This document shows, in pieces, positions 1-7,413 of a DNA stretch of 64,000 nucleotides. A program made the translations under genes and the position numbers. How positions within the stretch are numbered: position 1 is the stretch's first letter; each line of letters opens with the position of its first letter. This stretch comes from Salinibacter pepae. Its GTDB lineage: Bacteria; Bacteroidota; Rhodothermia; Rhodothermales; Salinibacteraceae. The stretch is taken from contig NZ_CAMTTE010000001.1 of assembly GCF_947077775.1 (NCBI RefSeq), forward strand, positions 2,818,501 through 2,882,500. Direction: 5' to 3'. The notes beneath the pieces are model-generated. The model worked only from the letters and a program-made list of their open reading frames with translations. It was not told where the DNA came from and did no database searches.

Positions 1-2
1 CT

Positions 3-797
3 CAAGACGCTCCCAACTCCGCCGAGGCGGAGGGGGCGACGTACCTCAAAACGTGCAGCCGGTGTGGGCAGCTGGTGCGGATGGCCCGGTCCGAGGATGG
101 GACCTGGCGCTCTCTGGAGCCGGCGGCAGAGGGGGCCTCGTCCCAGCACCCCCACGAATGCGGGTCCGTCCCCAGGATCAGTCAGGACTGGAGCCTTCAG
201 GACCTGACTCACCCACTCACCTGCCGGCTCGACTGCTGGTGGTGCGGGGAGGAGGTGTACCTACACACCGACGGCAGCGGCCCCTTCACGCTCTTCGACA
301 ACCTGAGCTGGCCGTGGCCGACCCACGACTGCTGGCATCAGCAGCGTGACGAGCGAGACCGGGCCCTCCTGAAGCTCGAAAGCGATCTTCGGGCCGGTGG
401 GTACCAGGGGCAGGGCCGCCTGGTCAACCTCGCGCCCTCCTCCATTCCGGACGCAATTCCCCCGAAGGGCCGCAAGAACCCGCCGGTGCTTCAGATTCGC
501 CTCTCGAGCACGGATCACCAGATGGTGGACCGGGCCGTCCGGCAGATCACCCAGTTCGTATCCGACCGCCAGCCCCGGGCGCCGGTCGCGGTGCCCCTTC
601 CGGTCGGCAAGAAAGCCGCCGCGGACGAGCGCCAGGGCAGGACAAACGGACCGCCGAGCCGTGACGAGTCCTTCAGCCAGCACATCCACCACCGCGCGAT
701 TGAGATGTGGACGGCAGGGCCCAAGCTGGTCGCCCAGCTCGGCCAGGTGCAGCTGCCGGAGGCCGTAGACGTCACCGTCCGGCAGGCCAAAAGTTGA
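3..797 (+). CDS. Zinc-ribbon-containing hypothetical protein, 5' end outside the window
   Basis: The reading frame is open from the first bases of the window, so the N-terminus lies outside. An in-frame ATG at 75 would remove the first Cys pair and is probably not the start. The visible protein (about 264 residues) has a CxxC pair (CSRCG) followed by an HxCG motif about 40 residues later. A second Cys cluster (DCWWCGEEVYLHT, then THDCW) follows, so it looks like one or two zinc ribbons. The C-terminal half is basic and polar. I do not recognise a catalytic domain. The next gene starts 260 bp downstream. Confidence 0.65.
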   Translation, partial: QDAPNSAEAEGATYLKTCSRCGQLVRMARSEDGTWRSLEPAAEGASSQHPHECGSVPRISQDWSLQDLTHPLTCRLDCWWCGEEVYLHTDGSGPFTLFDNLSWPWPTHDCWHQQRDERDRALLKLESDLRAGGYQGQGRLVNLAPSSIPDAIPPKGRKNPPVLQIRLSSTDHQMVDRAVRQITQFVSDRQPRAPVAVPLPVGKKAAADERQGRTNGPPSRDESFSQHIHHRAIEMWTAGPKLVAQLGQVQLPEAVDVTVRQAKS

Positions 798-1057
798 TCT
801 GCGGGAAACGATCCCACCTCGCCTCAACACGCCCGGTCCGCAAAAAGTTACCGTGTGTGGGCCGGGACGGCCGACGCGGAAGAGGCATCCGGTACATCTC
901 CCGCTGCGCAGAGGAGGATGGACGCGCCTTGTGCCCAGTTCCCCGGTCAAGACCAAAAACAAGACCCAAAAAGAGGCCGGCCACAGGAAGAGGGAGGCAC
1001 GCGCGCCCCAGAAGCCGCCTCGATCGAAAGCCCCCGATCAACCACCCCTGCTCGGCA

Positions 1058-1576
1058 ATGAACGTTTTTCTCGATACAGAGACCACCGGCTCGGGGCCCC
1101 AGGATGCCGTGATCGAGCTTGGCGTCGTCGCGGCCCAGGGAGAGGTGCTCATTCACACCCTCGTGGCGCCCCTGGCGCCGGTGACCCGTGGGGCCCGGCG
1201 GGTGCACGGCATCACGGATGAGGAGCTGGCGGAGGCGCCCCCGTTCTCGACGGTTGCCGACCGGCTGGACACGGTCCTAGCCGACGCCGGGTGCGTATGG
1301 ACCTTCGGGCCCACCTACGACCGGCGGATGCTGCTTCAGACCGCTGCCCTGGCCGAGTGCCCCGAAACCCACCGCCGGATTCAGGACAGCACGTGGCAGG
1401 ATCTGCAGCCCGACGCCACCCGCGTCCTCGGAGACGCGGAACGGGTCGCGCTCACCGACGCGGCGACGCGCCTGGACGTATCAATTCCGACGGAGGGGCA
1501 TCACCACCGCGCCCTCTACGACGCCAAACTTGCACGCCGGGTGTGGACGAGCGTCCGCCGCCCCGCCTCTGGTTGA
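1058..1576 (+). CDS. DnaQ-like 3'-5' exonuclease (DEDDh type)
   Basis: 172-residue protein beginning MNVFLDTETTG, the Exo I motif of the DEDD exonuclease superfamily (catalytic Asp/Glu in D-T-E-T). VHGITDEEL matches the usual region after Exo I. FGPTYDRRML matches Exo II, and HHRALYDAKLARRV near the end matches Exo III, with the His and Asp expected of the DEDDh type. It is a stand-alone exonuclease domain, much shorter than PolC or RNase T fusions. The likely role is 3'-5' trimming or proofreading of DNA or RNA. An ATG at 1058 directly precedes the conserved first strand, and longer upstream extensions in this frame look non-coding. ssb follows downstream on the same strand, compatible with a DNA-maintenance role. 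Confidence 0.8.
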   Translation: MNVFLDTETTGSGPQDAVIELGVVAAQGEVLIHTLVAPLAPVTRGARRVHGITDEELAEAPPFSTVADRLDTVLADAGCVWTFGPTYDRRMLLQTAALAECPETHRRIQDSTWQDLQPDATRVLGDAERVALTDAATRLDVSIPTEGHHHRALYDAKLARRVWTSVRRPASG

Positions 1577-1740
1577 GGGCGGCCTGCGGCCCCTGTCGGC
1601 GCGGTTTGAGGCGTGCAACCAGAGCGGCCCCAATCGCTTGAACAACTGCACGACGCGGAGGCCTCTTCGCGCTCCGGCAGCGGTTCGGCACCGACGCCCC
1701 TACGACCTCGACACTGTCCTTCACAACCCCACTGAACGCC

Positions 1741-2256
1741 ATGGCTCGAAGCGTAAACAAAGTTGTCCTGATCGGCAACCTCGGGGACGATCCGGAGCTC
1801 CGATATACCGGCAGCGGGACGGCCGTCTGCAACATGAGTCTCGCCACCAACGAGTCCTACACCAACAGCGACGGGGAGGAGGTCCAGCAGACCGAATGGC
1901 ACGACGTGGTGGCCTGGGGCCGCCTCGGAGAAGTGTGCAACGAGTACCTCGAAAGGGGCTCGCAGGTGTACTTCGAAGGAAAGATCGAGACCAACCAGTG
2001 GGAGGACCAGGACGGCAACACCCGCTACTCGACGGAAGTAAAAGCCCTGGAGGCGACATTTCTCGGGGAGGGGCCGGGCGGGGCCGTTCCCGGAGGCGGA
2101 CAGCCGGCGCAAGGCCAGAGTCCGGCCCCCAGCCAGCGACGCGCCGGCGGCCAGGGGGGCGGCGCCTCGGGGGGAGGGCCGCCGAGCCAGTCTGGCGGAG
2201 ATGGACAGCCCGGTGGCGACGAGACCTTTGAGCCCGACGATGACCTCCCGTTCTAG
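1741..2256 (+). CDS. ssb: Single-stranded DNA-binding protein
   Basis: 171-residue SSB. Residues 1-105 form the OB fold: it starts MARSVNKVVLIGNLGDDPE, and WHDVVAWGRLGEVCNEYL and GSQVYFEGKIETNQWED are hallmark strands. The middle is a Gly/Pro/Gln-rich disordered linker, and the tail ends in the acidic DDDLPF tip that recruits replication and repair proteins. Length and architecture are typical of bacterial SSB. It binds ssDNA in replication, recombination and repair. The neighbours (exonuclease upstream, UvrD-like helicase two genes downstream) fit a loose DNA-maintenance neighbourhood, though the 178-bp gap to the lyase argues against tight co-transcription. Confidence 0.95.
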   Translation: MARSVNKVVLIGNLGDDPELRYTGSGTAVCNMSLATNESYTNSDGEEVQQTEWHDVVAWGRLGEVCNEYLERGSQVYFEGKIETNQWEDQDGNTRYSTEVKALEATFLGEGPGGAVPGGGQPAQGQSPAPSQRRAGGQGGGASGGGPPSQSGGDGQPGGDETFEPDDDLPF

Positions 2257-2434
2257 GCGGTGCGAACCGGTCTGGGGACGCGTCGGCGCCACGAGAGGCT
2301 GGCCTCTCAGGTCCCCGGTTGGCGCATCGATCTGCTTCGCGGGAGGCGCCCGTCTCTGCCCCGACCGCGTGCACTCGTCCAGCTGTGCTGTCCGGTGTTT
2401 CGTCTGTCAGAATCCCCTCAGTTGACGCCCGCCC

Positions 2435-3988
2435 ATGCCCACCCCTTCTGCACCGGACACGCCCGCATTGCGGATCGGCCCGGATGTCGCACTTGCCTGT
2501 GAGGACATCGAAGCGGCGGCCCAGAACGAGCACACGCGCCTCCGAACGACCGATGCGGCCACAGAAGCCCTCGCGTCCTCGCGTGCCGCCTTGGAGCGTG
2601 CCCGGGACGCCGGACGTCCCGTCTACGGCGTGACGACCGGCCTCGGGCCGCTCGTGGACGAGGCCGTGGAGGCCGACGAAGAACCGGCGTCGGCCCACGA
2701 GCCGTCCCCCGAAGGCGACCGTGGACGAAAATTGATTGCTCACCTCGGTGCGGGGGCCGGGTCGTTTGCGCCCCCGCCGCTCGTCCGCGCCACGATGATT
2801 GCGCGACTGCAGACGCTGGCCCAGGGCCACTCGGCCGTTCGGCCCGCCCTCGTGGACGAAGTGATCGAGGTGTTCGAGTCCGGCCTGATCCCGGCGGTCC
2901 CGGAAATCGGGTCCCTGGGGGCGAGTGGCGACCTCACACCGCTCGCCCACATTGCTCGAGCCTGCACCGGGGAGGGGGCGGTGGTGGCGAGCGACGGCGA
3001 GCTCGTGGACGCGGCCGAGGCGCTCGACGAGGCCGGGCTCGATCCGCTGCGGCCGGGGCGCCGCGACGCCCTCGGACTGGTCAACGGGACGGCCTTCATG
3101 ACGGCCTACGCGGCGCATGCCGTGGCCCGCGGGCGGCGTCTGCTGGAGCGGGCCGAGGCCCTCACAGGCCTGATCTACCGGCTTCTGGGGTGCTCGCGGG
3201 AGGCGCTGGATGCGGACCTGCATCAGGCCCGCGGCCACTCCGGGCAAGTCCAAAGTGCCGCCGCAATTCGGGACGTGGCGACGCGGGAGGGGGCGCGTCC
3301 CTCGGAAGAACGCCCGCTTCAGGAGGTGTACTCGCTCCGCTGTGCCCCCCAAATCCTGGGGGCGGTCCGTGAGCAGCTCCGGCACGTCCGTGACCTCGTC
3401 GAGACGGAGCTGAACGGGGCCACGGACAATCCAGTGTTCGACACGGACGGGGCGGACGTCCTTCACGGGGGCAATTTTCAGGGCCAACAGGTGGCGTTCG
3501 CCGCCGACGCCCTGAACGAGGCCCTCACCCAGGCGGGTGTGCTGGCCGAGCGGCAGCTGGACGTGCTCCTGTCCCCGGACCAGAACGGCGGGGCCCCGCC
3601 GCTGCTTGCCTGGGAGCCGGGCCCCAACAGCGGGTTCGGCGGCACGCAGCTGACCGCGACGGCCCTGGTGGCCGAGATGCGCAACGACGCGCAGATGGCG
3701 GCCACCTCCTCGATCCCAACGAACGGGGACAACCAGGACGTCGTCTCCATGGGCGCCCTTGCGGCCCGACGGGCGTACGGCCAGACCCGCCCCCTCGCGA
3801 CGATCCTGTCGATCCTGGGGCTGGCCCTGACCCAGCTGACCCACCTCCGTGCGGAGGGCCGGGCCGAGGGGGCCGCGCCCGACCTGCCCGGGTGGATGCC
3901 GGCGGTCGACCCCGTCCGTGAAGACCGGGCCCTCCGGGCCGAGATTGCCGACTGGACCGACCGCTGGCTGGCCCCGTCCGCGTCGTAG
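2435..3988 (+). CDS. MIO-dependent aromatic amino acid lyase or aminomutase (HAL/TAL family)
   Basis: 517-residue member of the histidine/phenylalanine/tyrosine ammonia-lyase family. YGVTTGLGPL is the active-site Tyr loop. The Ala163-Ser164-Gly165 tripeptide in GASGDLTPLAH self-cyclises into the MIO electrophile. ATDNPVF and NQDVVSMG are family motifs. At the selectivity position (residues 103-104) it has His-Leu, the pair associated with tyrosine ammonia-lyases and tyrosine aminomutases. The other copy in this window (at 23775) has Ser-His as in histidine ammonia-lyase. NQDVVSMG instead of QEDHVSMG is also more like TAL/TAM than HAL. No hut genes are adjacent. I infer an aromatic (tyrosine-like) substrate; simple annotation as HutH could be wrong. 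The ATG start at 2435 gives the usual family length. Confidence 0.85.
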   Translation: MPTPSAPDTPALRIGPDVALACEDIEAAAQNEHTRLRTTDAATEALASSRAALERARDAGRPVYGVTTGLGPLVDEAVEADEEPASAHEPSPEGDRGRKLIAHLGAGAGSFAPPPLVRATMIARLQTLAQGHSAVRPALVDEVIEVFESGLIPAVPEIGSLGASGDLTPLAHIARACTGEGAVVASDGELVDAAEALDEAGLDPLRPGRRDALGLVNGTAFMTAYAAHAVARGRRLLERAEALTGLIYRLLGCSREALDADLHQARGHSGQVQSAAAIRDVATREGARPSEERPLQEVYSLRCAPQILGAVREQLRHVRDLVETELNGATDNPVFDTDGADVLHGGNFQGQQVAFAADALNEALTQAGVLAERQLDVLLSPDQNGGAPPLLAWEPGPNSGFGGTQLTATALVAEMRNDAQMAATSSIPTNGDNQDVVSMGALAARRAYGQTRPLATILSILGLALTQLTHLRAEGRAEGAAPDLPGWMPAVDPVREDRALRAEIADWTDRWLAPSAS

Positions 3989-4088
3989 GGCCCCGTCCCC
4001 GTCGCGGAGAGCACTCGAAGGCGGCCCGGAGCACGCATCCCGGGCCGTCCTGCCCCACCGGCCACGTTTTGAACCCACCCCCCACCGC

Positions 4089-6644
4089 ATGATTGCCCGC
4101 GAGCACCTAACCGACGAGCAGACCCGAATCGTCCAGCACGACGAGGGGCCCGCGCTGGTGTTTGCCGTGGCGGGGGCGGGAAAGACGACGTCGCTGGTTC
4201 ACCGCATCGCGCGCCTCGTGGAGGACGGCGGCGTGGCCCCGACCGACATTCTGGCCAGCTCCTTCAGCCGGGCCACGGCGCAGGACCTGGAGGACGGGCT
4301 GACCGCGCTCGGGCTGCCGGACGTAAATTGCCGCACGCTGCACGCGCTGGGCCGGCAGTTTCTGAAGTGGGCCGAGGCGGAGCACCACTGGTCGCGCCGG
4401 CTCGGGGACGAGGACCTCAACCCGTCCCGCCTGGGGCCGGTCCTGGCCGGCCGCGCCCTCACGCGCCTCGCCCGCGAGCGGGACCTCGACGACCACGAGC
4501 TGGACATCGATCGGGGCGAGCTGGAGGACCAGGTCAGCGCGTGGAAGGCGCAGCTCTGCTACCCCGACCTGGACGAGGCGGCCCTCCCGCCGGCGGCGCG
4601 CGAGCAGGCCCGCCAGGCGGAGCACGACAATGAGGACTTCGTCACCCTGTACCAGTACTACGAAGAAGAGCGGCGGCGGGAGGGGTGGGTCACGTTCGAC
4701 GACATGCTGCTGGAAGGGTGGGAGGCGCTCCTCCGGTTCGACGACCTGCGGGCCCGGGCGCAGCAGGCGTACGAGCACGTTCTGATCGACGAGTTTCAGG
4801 ACATCAGCCGCGTCCAGTACGAGATGCTCGACGTCCTCACCGAGCCGGACCGCAACTATATGGCCGTGGGCGACGACGACCAGTGCATCTACGAGTGGCG
4901 CGGGGCAGATCCGTCGTTCATCCTGGACTTTCGGGAGGCCTACGACGCCGACGAGTACCTCATCCGGGACACGTTTCGGTCGCAGGCCCCGCACACGGTT
5001 CTCGCCAACGCGGTCATCGCCCACAACGACCACCGGCGCGAGAAGCACCTCAACCTCACCCGCGGCTTCGGCGGCAGCACGCAGGTCCACGCCGCCGACG
5101 GGGCCGACGCCGAGGCGACCCACGTGGCCGGCGCCGTCGAGTCTCAGCTCGACACGGGCCGCACCCTGCCCGAGATGGTGGTGCTCGTCCGCCAGTACGC
5201 CCAGACCCCCTCCCTGGAGCAGGTCTTCATCGACCGCGACCTGCCCTACCGGATCGTGGGCAACGTGCCGTTCTACCGGCGGCGCCCGGTGCAGGTGCTG
5301 CTCCGGCACCTGTTCTGGGGCACCCTCGAGGCGACGGCCCGCGACGACTGGTTCGACCACCGGCGCAACGCGCAGCGCTACGTCGACCGGTTTCAGAAGC
5401 TCATGCGGGAGCCGAACCGGTACGTCCGTACGGACCTGATCACGCGCCTCTGCCGCGAAGCGGTGGGCCAGGAGACGGCGATTACGGACCTTCTGGCCGC
5501 CTCGACGGGGCAGATGCACGACCGGACCGCCGAGCGGGTGGAGCGCTTCCTGGACACGGCCGACCAGCTCGTGGACCGCCTCGACGAGCCCGCCCACCGG
5601 ACCGTCGACTGGCTCCTCAAGGCCCTCGACTACGAAGACTACCTCCGGCGCTACAGCGCCTTCGAAGAGCTGGCCGACCGGCGCATCCGGACGGCCCGAT
5701 CGCTCATCGACTTCGCGCGGGGGCACGCCGACGTCGCGTCGGTCCTGCGCCGGATCAAGGAGATCTCCGCCGACCGCCCCGACCGCGACTCCTCGGCGAA
5801 CGTGCTGGAGATTCGGAGCATCCACCGGGCGAAGGGCCGAGAGTGGCCCGTCGTGTTTGTGCCGGGCTGCAACGACGGCACGATCCCGACGTCCCGCGAC
5901 GACAGCCGAACGGCCCTCCCCGACGCGGGCGGCGCAAACGGCGCCTCCGATGCTTCCAGTTCCGGAGATTCCTCCCCGGACGACGCCCCGCCCGCCCGTC
6001 GGGAGGAGGAGCGCCGCCTCTTCTACGTCGCCCTCACGCGGGCGCAGGAGCAGTTGCACCTGTCCTACGACCGCACCGAGCCGCCGTCGCCCTTCCTGGC
6101 GGAGGCCGACGCCGAGCACCGCCTTGCCCTGTGCGACCGGGTGCGGCAGGCCACCGAGCGGCCGGCCGACGACTGGACCGCCGCGGACGTGGCCTGGCTC
6201 TGCATCGGGGCCGGGGAACTGCGCCTCCGCCGCTACCTGGAGGCGTGGTGGGCCCCCACCGAGGCGCAGCGACAGGCCCTCACCGATCACCTCGGCCGCG
6301 CAGCGGCGCTCCGGGAGGCGGCGGAGGCCGAAAGTGCGGCGTATGCCCGCCCCCCCGGTGCCGAAGAGAAGGGAGCGCCCGACGCCTCCAGCCCGACGGG
6401 GGAGGGAGGCGATGCCCCCGAGACGAACGGGGCCACCGGCCGGGCGGCAGACAAAGACATGGACGAGGCGACGGCCCGGCAGCTGCGGGCGGCATTCGAG
6501 GAGGGCCGGGCCGTCGTCGAGGACGCCCTCGGGCTGGCCCCCGACGAGGGCGATGGCGCCCCCGCCCCCGATCACGCCTCGCCCGATGACAAGCCTCCGG
6601 GCGTCCCGGAGGACGACGCCGTGGGCGGCACCGTCGCGGAATGA
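4089..6644 (+). CDS. UvrD/PcrA-like superfamily 1 DNA helicase
   Basis: 851-residue ATP-dependent helicase. Motif I is AVAGAGKTT (residues 26-34), motif II is LIDEFQD (about 233), motif III is GDDDQCIYEWRGAD (about 264), motif V lies at SIHRAKGREWPVVF (about 577), and motif VI is RLFYVALTRA (about 642). These place it in SF1A (Rep/UvrD/PcrA, 3'-5'). Between motifs V and VI there is a low-complexity Ser/Asp/Ala-rich insertion (about residues 601-635) that splits the usually compact region. The C-terminal 100 residues are also disordered and acidic. Start at 4089 (MIAREHLTDEQ) is chosen because it begins at the conserved Q-motif region. Likely roles are repair or displacement of proteins and strands from DNA. 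Confidence 0.93.
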   Translation: MIAREHLTDEQTRIVQHDEGPALVFAVAGAGKTTSLVHRIARLVEDGGVAPTDILASSFSRATAQDLEDGLTALGLPDVNCRTLHALGRQFLKWAEAEHHWSRRLGDEDLNPSRLGPVLAGRALTRLARERDLDDHELDIDRGELEDQVSAWKAQLCYPDLDEAALPPAAREQARQAEHDNEDFVTLYQYYEEERRREGWVTFDDMLLEGWEALLRFDDLRARAQQAYEHVLIDEFQDISRVQYEMLDVLTEPDRNYMAVGDDDQCIYEWRGADPSFILDFREAYDADEYLIRDTFRSQAPHTVLANAVIAHNDHRREKHLNLTRGFGGSTQVHAADGADAEATHVAGAVESQLDTGRTLPEMVVLVRQYAQTPSLEQVFIDRDLPYRIVGNVPFYRRRPVQVLLRHLFWGTLEATARDDWFDHRRNAQRYVDRFQKLMREPNRYVRTDLITRLCREAVGQETAITDLLAASTGQMHDRTAERVERFLDTADQLVDRLDEPAHRTVDWLLKALDYEDYLRRYSAFEELADRRIRTARSLIDFARGHADVASVLRRIKEISADRPDRDSSANVLEIRSIHRAKGREWPVVFVPGCNDGTIPTSRDDSRTALPDAGGANGASDASSSGDSSPDDAPPARREEERRLFYVALTRAQEQLHLSYDRTEPPSPFLAEADAEHRLALCDRVRQATERPADDWTAADVAWLCIGAGELRLRRYLEAWWAPTEAQRQALTDHLGRAAALREAAEAESAAYARPPGAEEKGAPDASSPTGEGGDAPETNGATGRAADKDMDEATARQLRAAFEEGRAVVEDALGLAPDEGDGAPAPDHASPDDKPPGVPEDDAVGGTVAE

Positions 6645-6712
6645 AGGGGGCCGGGGCTGTTTCGACGCGGCCGATCCTTGCCCCCGTCGAGGGCGGCGCG
6701 CCGGTCAGGGCG

Positions 6713-6904
6713 CTACAGGCCGACGAGCAGTCCGGTCAGAATGATTGTCACCATGAGGAGAACCCCCGCCACATAGGTCCAGACGGGGGCCTGCACGAGC
6801 CCCCACTGCCAAACGTCAGGGGGGCACTTTGCTTCTGCGGGGCGGGTTCGGGGGGCGTCGCCGCGCTGACTTGATCCGCGCGTCTCAAACTTTCCCTGGA
6901 TCAG
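6713..6904 (-). other. Open frame encoding one C-terminal membrane segment, no clear start
   Basis: On the minus strand a frame of 63 codons ends in a convincing transmembrane helix: VWTYVAGVLLMVTII, then LTGLLVGL and a stop at 6713. It is preceded by Trp-rich residues (DVWQWGLVQAP). No ATG, GTG or TTG lies upstream of the hydrophobic stretch except two internal GTG codons, so it is either a very short single-span protein using GTG or a remnant of a larger membrane gene. It lies convergent to the helicase. I cannot name a family. Confidence 0.3.
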
Positions 6905-6907
6905 CTA

Positions 6908-7323
6908 CAAATGCTGTGGGTCTAGAGTCGATGTGGCCGGTTCAATATCCACGTCTACATTTTCTTTTGAACACTCGTATCCCTCCGTTTTGATGAGAGG
7001 TCCCTTGTCGTTCCTCGCTTCCCGACGAGGCATAGACCTTCATCCTTGGCCCCGATAGACGCTCTGCAGATTTCTCAGGTTGGGCAGCTGTAGTTATTCA
7101 GTCCGGGCCGATGGGGAGACTCTTTTCGAATCTGTGCGCCGGGCGCTCTCTTGCTCAACGTTCGCTTAGTCTGTGACCGGCGCTAACTCAAGCATCCATG
7201 CGAAAAAGCCGGACCGCCTCCCTTGGGGCGCCGCCCGTGTCTTTCCATTTCATCTTCATGGGCCGGAGGGGCCAAGCTCCTTGAAAAAGCCGAACCCGCC
7301 TGCTAGAGTATAGGTGCTCATTG
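6908..7323. other. Long intergenic leader, no gene seen
   Basis: About 400 bp, noticeably richer in A+T than its surroundings, between the helicase region and the siderophore receptor operon. I see no convincing reading frame or RNA gene. It presumably contains the promoter of the downstream receptor operon, whose palindromic box lies at 7324-7340. Confidence 0.4.
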
Positions 7324-7340
7324 TTTAGAACCAGTCTAAA
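7324..7340. promoter_or_regulatory. TTTAGA-N5-TCTAAA palindrome upstream of TonB receptor (putative metal-regulator box)
   Basis: Perfect 6-bp inverted repeat with a 5-bp spacer, 74 bp upstream of the ATG of the siderophore receptor. An identical-architecture palindrome occurs at 60616-60632 between two small Cys-rich genes. Occurrence in front of an iron-uptake operon suggests an operator for a Fur-, DtxR- or MntR-type regulator. The regulator itself is not in this window. Confidence 0.6.
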
Positions 7341-7413
7341 TAAAGTAGACGGCCTGATCAGAGGCTCAACGACCGAACGGTTTTGCTTTTCCCACGGATT
7401 CTCTTCTTTTCCG

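Noticed and set aside
1721-4090. 789-codon minus-strand open frame
   Set aside because: Lies opposite ssb and the MIO lyase; Arg/Gly/Pro-rich composition is what high-GC antisense frames give, and it has no recognisable domain.
4107-6575. 822-codon minus-strand open frame
   Set aside because: Antisense shadow of the UvrD-like helicase, which has all expected motifs.
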